From assembly GCA_002438575.1 (NCBI GenBank), contig DJPP01000077.1, forward strand, positions 438 through 10,851: a stretch of 10,414 nt of DNA, written 5' to 3'. Source of the DNA: Oscillospiraceae bacterium UBA6409 (GTDB taxonomy: Bacteria > Bacillota > Clostridia > Oscillospirales > Oscillospiraceae). Shown here in pieces: positions 1-6,000 of the stretch. Numbering within the stretch: position 1 is the stretch's first letter; the number at the start of each line of letters is the position of its first letter. The notes below the pieces were generated by a model. That model had not been told where the DNA came from. It did not search any database and saw only the letters and a program-made list of their open reading frames with translations. A program made the translations under genes and the position numbers.

Positions 1-15
1 TGAAAGGAGCGCACA

Positions 16-663
16 ATGAAAACAGTATTATTGATCGGACTTGGCCGCTTCGGGCGGCACCTCGCCATGCAGCTCAATGAGCTGGGGCATCAGGTCATGG
101 CGGTGGACAGAGACGAGGAGCGCGTCAACGAGTGTATGCCCTTCGTCACCAACGCGCAGATCGGCGACAGTACCCGTGTAGATTTCCTGCGCTCACTGGG
201 CGTCAGCAACTACGATGTCTGCTACGTCACCATCAGCGGGGACTTCCAGAACTCGCTGGAAACGACGTCCCTGCTCAAGGAGCTGGGAGCGAAGTATGTG
301 GTGTCCCGCGCGGAGCGTGACGTGCAGGCGAAGTTCCTGCTGCGCAACGGCGCGGACGCGGTGACATACCCGGAAAAACAGCTGGCGAAGTGGGCGGCCA
401 TCCGCTACACCGCCAACCACATCTTCGGCTACATAGAGCTGGATGAGAAGCACGCCATCATCGAGGTCGCTGTGCCGGAAAGCTGGCAGGGGCACAGCAT
501 CGGCGAGCTGGACGTCCGCAAAAGGTACGGCGTCAATATCCTCGGCGTAAAACGGGATGGCAAAACCGACGTGACCATCTCACCGGAAACGGTGCTGGAC
601 GGCAACCTGACGCTGCTGGTGCTGGGCGAGTATACGGCGCTGAAAAAGTGCTTCCGGCTGTAA
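16..663 (+). CDS. ktrA: Potassium uptake regulator of the KtrA/TrkA family (RCK domains)
   Basis: This is a 215-residue cytoplasmic protein, the usual length for KtrA. Known role of the family: an octameric ring of RCK domains that binds nucleotides and gates a membrane K+ channel subunit (KtrB/TrkH). Visible: an N-terminal Rossmann fold opening with the dinucleotide motif GLGRFG (residues 8-13) and an acidic residue ending beta-2 (VDRDEE, D31/D33), which together form an RCK_N domain over about residues 1-135. A C-terminal RCK_C-like domain follows (about 136-215), with the IGELDVRKRYGVNILGVKR-type segment. The start is set by GAAAGGAG just upstream. The first three bases of the window are TGA and could be the stop codon of an upstream ktrB/trkH, which is the normal gene order, but that gene is not visible. 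No strong terminator follows; the next gene has its own promoter. The family call is secure; KtrA rather than TrkA rests on length and the single RCK unit. Confidence 0.93.
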   Translation: MKTVLLIGLGRFGRHLAMQLNELGHQVMAVDRDEERVNECMPFVTNAQIGDSTRVDFLRSLGVSNYDVCYVTISGDFQNSLETTSLLKELGAKYVVSRAERDVQAKFLLRNGADAVTYPEKQLAKWAAIRYTANHIFGYIELDEKHAIIEVAVPESWQGHSIGELDVRKRYGVNILGVKRDGKTDVTISPETVLDGNLTLLVLGEYTALKKCFRL

Positions 664-689
664 GACCGCATCTGCCGACGCTTGTGCAG

Positions 690-718
690 TTGCAAGCGGC
701 TCGCCGGGGTGATATAAT
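690..718 (+). promoter_or_regulatory. Sigma-A promoter of the nitroreductase gene
   Basis: A -35 box TTGCAA (690-695) and a perfect -10 box TATAAT (713-718) are separated by 17 bases. Transcription would start near 725, about 40 bases before the start codon at 766. A perfect 6-bp inverted repeat (CGCTTG 679-684 / CAAGCG 693-698) overlaps the -35 box and could be an operator or a weak end-of-transcript hairpin for the gene before it. A strong ribosome binding site, AAGGAGG, follows at 753-759. Confidence 0.75.
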
Positions 719-765
719 TTAGTTGACAAATACGTCTTTTCCCAACAGAAACAAGGAGGTTCATT

Positions 766-1281
766 ATGGAGTTCTTTGATGTCATTAAAAATCGCGGCAG
801 CTATCGCGGTGAGTTTGAAAAGGCCGGCGTACCGCAGGAAGATCTGCGGCGCATCCTGGACGCGGGCATTCGTGCCCCATCCGGCTATAATCTACAGCCG
901 ACCACGTTCTACGCCGTCACGAATGAGGCGCTGCGCCACGCGCTGGCGGAGATATTCCCGACAAAAGCGGTAAAAACCGCGCCTGTCATTATTGTGGTCA
1001 CCTCGAAATGTGTTCATGGCGGAGACCATGATCTCCAGTTTGAGACCGAGGACTACGCCGCCGCCGCAGAGAACGTTATGCTGGCGATCACCGCGTCCGG
1101 ATATGCCGGCGTATGGATGGACGGCATGATGAAGTTCGAGGGCAATGCCGAAAGGGTGCGGCAACTCCTGCACATTCCGGAGGACGAACGCCCGCGTACC
1201 ATTATCCCCTTCGGCAAGCCGGTGGATAACGTCACACAGAAGCCCAAAAAGCCCTTTGACGAGCGTGTACATATTCTTTGA
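766..1281 (+). CDS. Small nitroreductase-family flavoprotein
   Basis: A 171-residue soluble protein of the nitroreductase (FMN-dependent NAD(P)H oxidoreductase) family. Visible family signatures: an N-terminal R-x-S-x-R element (R10, S12, R14) that contacts the FMN phosphate; the APSGYNLQPTTFY segment (about 38-50), matching the usual PS-x-N-x-QP FMN-binding stretch; an AAAAENVMLAITASGYAGVWMDG helix-turn region (about 99-121); and an IIPFGKP motif near the C-terminus followed by the typical K-P-x-x-E/D-x-V-H-x ending. At 171 residues it is among the shorter members. The substrate cannot be read from the sequence; family members reduce nitroaromatics, quinones or flavins, or act in thiol-redox roles. 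The start is set by AAGGAGG with a 6-base gap. It is a single-gene unit, with its own promoter and a strong terminator after it. Confidence 0.9.
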   Translation: MEFFDVIKNRGSYRGEFEKAGVPQEDLRRILDAGIRAPSGYNLQPTTFYAVTNEALRHALAEIFPTKAVKTAPVIIVVTSKCVHGGDHDLQFETEDYAAAAENVMLAITASGYAGVWMDGMMKFEGNAERVRQLLHIPEDERPRTIIPFGKPVDNVTQKPKKPFDERVHIL

Positions 1282-1338
1282 GCTTTACCCTCCATGCCGC
1301 ACGCCGCGTGGTTTGTATCATAGCATAATTGCTGCAGG

Positions 1339-1374
1339 AAAAGGACTGGCACGCCAAGGCGCGTCAGTCCTTTT
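1339..1374 (+). terminator. Intrinsic terminator after the nitroreductase
   Basis: A perfect 10-bp stem (AAAAGGACTG, 1339-1348, with CAGTCCTTTT, 1365-1374) is extended inside by ACGC/GCGT after a 2-base bulge. The stem begins with A-residues and ends in a T-run, as in Rho-independent terminators that can work in both directions. It lies 57 bases past the nitroreductase stop codon. Confidence 0.85.
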
Positions 1375-1489
1375 CACATGGGATATATTGAGGAGAATAC
1401 CGTTTGGGGGAAAGCAAGCTGCGGCGGTCCGGCACGTTCGCCAGGCGCTTTGGCACCCCGACGGCCTTTTCTGCGTAGGATAGACTGTA

Positions 1490-1507
1490 CGGAGCCGCCC
1501 GGCTCCG
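1490..1507 (+). other. Small inverted repeat in the leader of the ZIP gene
   Basis: A perfect 7-bp inverted repeat (CGGAGCC / GGCTCCG) with a 4-base loop ends 30 bases before the ZIP transporter start. GTA/TAC (1487-1489 / 1510-1512) can extend it after a 2-base bulge. It could be an operator for a metal regulator or an mRNA hairpin. I see no convincing sigma-A promoter between 1375 and 1531, so the promoter of the next gene is unresolved. Confidence 0.4.
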
Positions 1508-1537
1508 CATACTACGGATACGGAAAAGGGAATGTCT

Positions 1538-2272
1538 ATGCAATCATCTGTCCTTCAGGGGATATTGCTCCCCTTCTGGGGCACGTCGCTGGGCGCGGCG
1601 TGCGTATTCTGCCTGCAAAGAGCGCCCTCCGCCGTTCTGCGCCGTGTGTTGGAGGGCTTCGCCGCCGGGGTGATGACCGCCGCCTCGGTGTGGAGCCTGC
1701 TGCTGCCCGCTATCGACTGGGCGGACCTGGGCCGCTGGTCCTTCCTTCCGGCGGCGGGCGGCTTCTGGCTGGGGGTGCTGTTTCTGCGGCTGCTGGAGCG
1801 CCTGCTGCCGGAGGCTGTTACCGACCGTTCCACCACCATGACCCTTCTGGCGGTGACGCTGCACAACATCCCGGAGGGGATGGCGGTGGGCGCGGCCTAT
1901 GCCGGATGTGTGGCGGCAGGAGCCGCCGCGCCCGCCGCGGCGTTTACGCTGGCGCTGGCCATCGCCATCCAGAATGTGCCGGAGGGCGCCATTGTGGCCC
2001 TGCCCCTGCGTACCGCCGGTGCGGGGAAGGGGAGAGCCTTCCTGGGCGGCGTGCTCTCCGGCGCGGTGGAGCCGCTGGCCGCCGGCGTGACGGTGCTGGC
2101 GGCGGCGCTCATCGTTCCGGCGCTGCCCTGGCTGCTGGGCTTTGCCGCCGGGGCTATGCTCTATGTGGTGGCTGCCGAGCTGCTGCCCACGCGCGGCGAC
2201 CCCGGCCCGGGAGCGCTGGCCTTTGCCGCAGGCTTTACCGTAATGATGATCCTGGACGTGGCGCTGGGGTAG
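1538..2272 (+). CDS. ZIP-family metal transporter (GufA-like)
   Basis: An integral membrane protein of 244 residues with about eight hydrophobic segments, the usual size of bacterial ZIP proteins, which carry Zn2+ and other divalent metals into the cytoplasm. The defining motifs are present: HNIPEG in transmembrane segment 4 (bases 1861-1878) and QNVPEG in segment 5 (1969-1986), the paired metal-binding helices. The Q-for-H change in the second motif is typical of the GufA branch, so it is not a defect. A polar Arg/Asp-rich loop precedes segment 4. Two in-frame ATGs exist at 1532 and 1538. I chose 1538 because GAAAAGGG ends at 1530, leaving 7 bases of spacing against only 1 for 1532. The coding sequence is very GC- and Ala/Gly/Leu-rich. 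Which metal it carries cannot be read. It ends 9 bases before the promoter of the B12-riboswitch transcript, but nothing shows that it shares that control. Confidence 0.9.
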   Translation: MQSSVLQGILLPFWGTSLGAACVFCLQRAPSAVLRRVLEGFAAGVMTAASVWSLLLPAIDWADLGRWSFLPAAGGFWLGVLFLRLLERLLPEAVTDRSTTMTLLAVTLHNIPEGMAVGAAYAGCVAAGAAAPAAAFTLALAIAIQNVPEGAIVALPLRTAGAGKGRAFLGGVLSGAVEPLAAGVTVLAAALIVPALPWLLGFAAGAMLYVVAAELLPTRGDPGPGALAFAAGFTVMMILDVALG

Positions 2273-2281
2273 GGAAGAGGG

Positions 2282-2310
2282 TTGACAACGGCCAATTCCT
2301 GTACTATAAT
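2282..2310 (+). promoter_or_regulatory. Consensus sigma-A promoter driving the B12 riboswitch leader
   Basis: A perfect -35 box TTGACA (2282-2287) and perfect -10 box TATAAT (2305-2310) with the ideal 17-base spacer. Transcription should start near 2317, about 27 bases before the riboswitch aptamer. A fully consensus promoter upstream of a repressing riboswitch suggests that control lies at the RNA level rather than at initiation. Confidence 0.92.
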
Positions 2311-2343
2311 GTCGCTGACAAGTAAATAAACAGTCTGTTGATC

Positions 2344-2569
2344 CAATGTCGCCGGCGGCCGTACAGCCCACCATGGGCCAGGCGTCGGCATAGAAGGAAA
2401 GGGGTACCCAAACCCCGCACGACCGGTACTGTGAGCGCAAGGATGCACCGAAGCGGCGTAAGCCGCCGGGACGAAAGTCCGCCATTGTGGGCGCAAGCCC
2501 ATGAGAAGGTAGGCTGCAAACGAGGTGGGACGACTGTCCCCCGAGGCGCGAGCCAGGAGAATTGCATTG
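2344..2569 (+). promoter_or_regulatory. Cobalamin (vitamin B12) riboswitch aptamer
   Basis: Conserved cobalamin-riboswitch blocks occur in the right order: a P4-like hairpin GGGGT/ACCCC (2401-2416) followed by CCGGTACTGTGAGCG (2423-2437), matching the family's CCGCaACTGTaAGCG; GCCATTG (2481-2487), matching GCCACTG; a TGGGC-GCAA-GCCCA hairpin (2488-2501); TGAGAAGG (2502-2509), matching GGGAAGG; and AGCCAGGAGA (2551-2560), matching the B12-box AGYCAGGAGA. GNRA-type loops cap the hairpins at 2453-2466 and 2469-2480. CAATG (2344-2348) and CATTG (2565-2569) can close the outer P1 helix, so the ends are approximate. Some positions differ from consensus (T in GCCATTG, A in GAGAAGG). Known role of the family: binding adenosyl- or other cobalamins usually switches off the downstream genes. 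It precedes a terminator and genes carrying transcobalamin-type domains. Confidence 0.93.
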
Positions 2570-2637
2570 TGTAGGACGAAGTTGCAGCGGGCGCGCTCTC
2601 CGTGTGCGGGAACCTTGTACCACCATGTAGATGTACC

Positions 2638-2672
2638 ACGCTGACCTCCTGAACGGGAGGTCGGTGTTTTTT
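2638..2672 (+). terminator. Intrinsic terminator, expression platform of the B12 riboswitch
   Basis: A 12-bp stem containing three G-U pairs (2638-2649 with 2656-2667; core GACCTCC / GGAGGTC), a 6-base loop and a run of six T's (2667-2672). It sits 69 bases past the aptamer on the same strand, the normal place for the OFF-state terminator of a transcriptional cobalamin riboswitch. The competing antiterminator could not be identified with confidence. Two direct copies of GTACCAC (2617-2623, 2633-2639) lie just before and overlap the stem base, and could take part in the switch. Confidence 0.88.
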
Positions 2673-2760
2673 GCGCCGCCTTTTCCGCGGCCTGCCCTGT
2701 GGGGCGGGCGGCAGGGGCGGCGACGTCTTTCCGTGGCGCAGGGGCCGTATCTATTGCGTT

Positions 2761-2787
2761 CGCTGTCCGGCCTTGTGCCGGGCAGCG
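2761..2787 (+). repeat. Leader hairpin 1 (possible second terminator)
   Basis: An 11-bp stem with one G-U pair (CGCTGTCCGGC 2761-2771 / GCCGGGCAGCG 2777-2787), a 5-base loop, followed by the T-rich tract TTTCATTTT. It lies within the untranslated leader of the surface-protein gene and could act as a weak terminator or as an mRNA-stabilising hairpin. Confidence 0.55.
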
Positions 2788-2799
2788 TTTCATTTTCGC

Positions 2800-2846
2800 G
2801 GGACAGAGTGCACTCTGTCCCATTTTTCATGCCTTGCATGAAAAAT
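2800..2846 (+). repeat. Back-to-back palindromes in the leader
   Basis: The first element (2800-2821) is a perfect 22-base palindrome with half-site GGGACAGAGTG. Immediately after it comes a perfect 11-bp inverted repeat, ATTTTTCATGC (2822-2832) / GCATGAAAAAT (2836-2846), with a 3-base spacer. The first stem followed by ATTTTT has the shape of a terminator; the second is AT-rich. Such adjacent palindromes also resemble dispersed intergenic repeat units, and a search for other genomic copies would decide between these readings. Confidence 0.6.
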
Positions 2847-2857
2847 ATTTCCCGTGC

Positions 2858-2953
2858 CAAGCTGAGGCGCCGTGTGCTTTTCATCTGCACCGTGAAACGG
2901 TACAGATGAGTCTCCCTTATCAAGCTGAGGCGGCCATTGGCCGCGTGCTTTTC
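2858..2953 (+). repeat. Duplicated leader module flanking a hairpin
   Basis: Two direct copies of a module beginning CAAGCTGAGGCG and ending GTGCTTTTC: copy 1 at 2858-2882 (25 bases) and copy 2 at 2921-2953 (33 bases). Copy 2 is 8 bases longer and contains the palindrome GCGGCCA-T-TGGCCGC (2930-2944). Between them lies an imperfect hairpin (TCATCTG 2881-2887 / CAGATGA 2903-2909, extended inside by ACCGT/ACGGT after one mismatch). The function is not recognised. Confidence 0.6.
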
Positions 2954-2961
2954 CATAAGTG

Positions 2962-2989
2962 GGGCGGGGATGTTGCCGCATCCCCGCCC
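2962..2989 (+). repeat. GC-rich leader hairpin before the ribosome binding site
   Basis: A perfect 11-bp inverted repeat, GGGCGGGGATG (2962-2972) / CATCCCCGCCC (2979-2989), with a 6-base loop. No T-run follows, so it is not a standard terminator. It ends 29 bases before the Shine-Dalgarno site of the surface protein and could stabilise the processed message or be the last part of a repeat element. Confidence 0.55.
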
Positions 2990-3018
2990 ACCCCCTCACA
3001 CCGACAAAAATTTACATA

Positions 3019-3025
3019 AAAGGAG
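3019..3025 (+). promoter_or_regulatory. Ribosome binding site fixing the surface-protein start
   Basis: AAAGGAG lies 8 bases before the ATG at 3034. An earlier in-frame ATG at 2959 would add 25 residues without a signal-peptide character and sits against the GC-rich hairpin. The site at 3019-3025 and the signal peptide that starts exactly at 3034 settle the start. Confidence 0.9.
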
Positions 3026-3033
3026 AAAGAAAC

Positions 3034-6000
3034 ATGAAAAAACGCATCATCAGTTGGCTGTTGACGATCGTGATGGTCGTCAGCCTGCTGCCCACCTCCG
3101 TGCTGGCCGACACGCCGGCCGCGGAGCAGGAGCAGACGGGAGAGACGGTCTCGGCGGACACGGAGAACACCGTTCCTGCCGAGGATGAGGAGACGCAGGA
3201 GCAGCAGGAGCCTGTCCCGCAGGAGACCAGCGTGCAGACCGTCGATACCCAGGCCGCTGCTGTCAGCGTGCAGGCCACAACGACGCTCGACAGCTATTTT
3301 GAGGGCCTGCCGGTCACCGCGGAGACCGAGCCCGGCAGCCCCAGCAGCACGAACAAGTGGAAGATCACGACGCTTGACGGCGGGAGCGTCCTCATGTCCG
3401 GCAACAAGGGCAAGAACAGCTCCAGCAGCACGCTGCAGCTCACCTTCACAAGCGACGTCCACATGACCTTCGAGTACAAGGTCTCCTCCGAGACCAATTA
3501 CGACAAGTGCACCATTAAACATGGGAGCAATATCCTGGTCAACGAAGTCAGCGGCAATATCGATTGGACCTTGCTGGAGGTCGACGCCAAGATCGGAGAT
3601 GTGCTGCAGGTCGTTTATAAGAAGGACCCCAGCGGAGATAAGAACGACGACTGCGTCTATCTGCGGAATTTCGCCGCCGGTGAAGCACTGGTCATCACCT
3701 TCCATAATGGAGAGGAGACCTATACCCAGAACATCTATGGCGGCAAGGGCACGCTCAAGGCAAACACCTTTACCTCCGACAGCGGTATTTTTGCCGGCTG
3801 GGCCACCACCGATGGCGGTGCCGTGGTGTATGAGGACGGCGCGGCCATCGACAATGTGACCAGCAACATGGACCTGTATGCTGTGTGGTCTGCTGCCTAT
3901 ACCGTTACCCTGACCAATGGTGACAGCAGCGACACTGTGCAGGTGCCCCAGAACAGCACCATCGGCGGCCGCCTGCCCGCCGATCCCAGCAAGACGGGCT
4001 ATACCTTCGGCGGCTGGTTCAACGGCGAGACGCAGCTGACCGCGGAGACGGTCATCTCCGGCAATGTGACCTACACCGCCAAGTGGACCCCCATCACCTA
4101 TACCATCGCCTTCAACGCGAACGAGGGTACCGGCACGATGGACAGCATCACCGCCACCTATGACCAAAAAGTTACCCTGCCTGAGTGTACCTATACCCGT
4201 GTGGGATACGATTTCAACGGTTGGGCGACCTACAAGTCCGCCAGCTATGGTACCTATAGCGCCGGACAGGTAGTTTCCGGATTGACCAGCACAGACAAAA
4301 CTACCTATCAGCTTTATGCTACTTGGAAGGGCAAGTCTGTGACTGTCACAGTTGACCTTAACGATGATAGTACGCCGGCCACTTACTACGGTACGGTGGG
4401 CAGCAACTATAACTATTTGAAGACTTCGGAGGATACCTATTCGCAGACGATCAAAGATCCCGCCCGCACGGGCTACATCTTTGCCGGCTGGTTCGACGCG
4501 GCCGAGGGCGGCAATGCGATCAGCACGTCTTATAAATTCACCGCCGCCGACGCCGAAAACGGCTTTACCATGTACGCCCACTGGACAGAGGCCGTAACGA
4601 TCACGTTTGATGCCAACGAAGGCACCTGCTGGTCAAAGACGAAAGACATTCCAAAGGGCACTGCGTATAGTAAGCTTCCGTCCGCGACGTTAAGCGGTAA
4701 AGCTTTTGATGGCTGGTATACGCAAAAAGAGGGCGGCACCAAGGTGGAAGATACCACTGTTTTCAACGAGAACACCACGCTTTATGCCAAGTGGCGCGAC
4801 TATCAGTACGTCATCAAGTTCAACATCAAATCCAGCGACGAGAGCAGCGTTACCGGCACGATGGCCGATCAGGTCGCCCCCTTCGGGAAGAGCGCCGTGC
4901 TGACGAAGTGCGCCTACTCCCGCGAGGGCTATGAGTTCGCCGGCTGGGCGGAGAGCAGCTACGGCAGCACCATCAAGTATGCCGACGAAGCCACCATCAA
5001 CCGCGAGTGGGAGGAGGACGACTGGGGCTACAACGGCAGCGAGGACAACGAGACGTATAACCTCTACGCCATCTGGACGGAGAAGAAGTCCCCCGAGCAG
5101 ACCGCGGCCGACGCTAAGCTGGATGCCGCCGACAACGCCATCACCGCCACCTACAATCCTGTTTATGGAACGGATACCAATGCCTTGACCATGATCAGCG
5201 CCAAGCTGGCCGCCGCCGGGATCACGAACGTCACTGTGACGGTGAAGGAGGCCGCTTACAGCAGCAATAACTATGTGGGCATCGCCGCCGACGGCACGAT
5301 CCAGTATAAGTGGAACCCGAACGGCACTACGACTGCGGTTGCTGGTACTGTGCGTCCGGTGTTCATTCTGACCTATACCGATGGCAGCAATACTTCCTAC
5401 ACCAGGGAGACTACCGGGTGCCTGTTCAACATGGGCCTCGACGAGGAGAAGGCGATGACCGCCCTGCGCGCCGTGGCGTACCGCATCACCGTCCCCGAGA
5501 CGGTGGAGAGCGCGGGCGATCTCACCAGCCTGCCCAAGTACCCCCTGAAGGCCGGTGTGGACGAGAGCAGCGTCGACTATAGCAAGAGCGACGACCTCGA
5601 GCTGTGGACCACCGCCGCGTGGACCTCCGGCAGCACAGCCATCATTTCCATCAGCGACGGCTCCGACCCCTATTTCTCCCCCTACAAGGCCACGGTGTCC
5701 CTGCCCGCGCAGGACACCTCCGTCACCCTGACGCTGACGCTGACCTATAACGGCCGCGAGGATCTCAAGGTCAGCAAGGCCTACACCGTCAACGTCAAGG
5801 GCAGCGCCGCCCCGGCGGACAACAAGTATCAGACGGCCCTGGACAAGGCCCTGACCGATATTGGTCTGACCAACCCCGAGGACGGCAGCAAGATCGATGT
5901 GAACAACGTCACCAGCGATATCCAGTTCCCCACCACCCGCGATCTGCGCCGCTTGACGGAGGGGGGCTTCGACGGCAAGTATACGCCCATCCTGCTCTGC

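Noticed and set aside
723..728. TTGACA as a second -35 box before the nitroreductase
   Set aside because: No -10-like sequence lies 16-18 bases downstream, and the site falls at the start point of the TTGCAA/TATAAT promoter.
1378..2325. A 315-codon + strand frame overlapping the ZIP gene
   Set aside because: It is in a different frame from the ZIP gene, which has HNIPEG/QNVPEG and membrane segments. The alternative product is Gly/Arg-rich with no family features.
2344..2569. RNase P RNA or another structured RNA gene
   Set aside because: Considered because of the dense GNRA hairpins, but the ordered blocks ACTGTGAGCG, GCCATTG, GAGAAGG and AGCCAGGAGA fit the cobalamin riboswitch, and a terminator and long coding unit follow.
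2338..2574. A 78-codon + strand open frame
   Set aside because: It coincides with the cobalamin riboswitch aptamer, has no ribosome binding site, and its Arg/Pro-rich product looks like structured RNA read as protein.
2761..2989. A CRISPR array
   Set aside because: The repeats are different palindromes with no regular spacing, no constant direct repeat and no spacers, and no cas genes are present.
2631..3019. Two overlapping + strand open frames (about 92 and 106 codons) in the leader
   Set aside because: No Shine-Dalgarno sites. Their sequence is made of terminator and palindrome DNA, and they lack recognisable protein features.
2959..3033. Upstream in-frame start of the surface protein at 2959
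   Set aside because: It would put 25 non-signal residues before a perfect signal peptide and lacks a ribosome binding site, whereas AAAGGAG precedes 3034.
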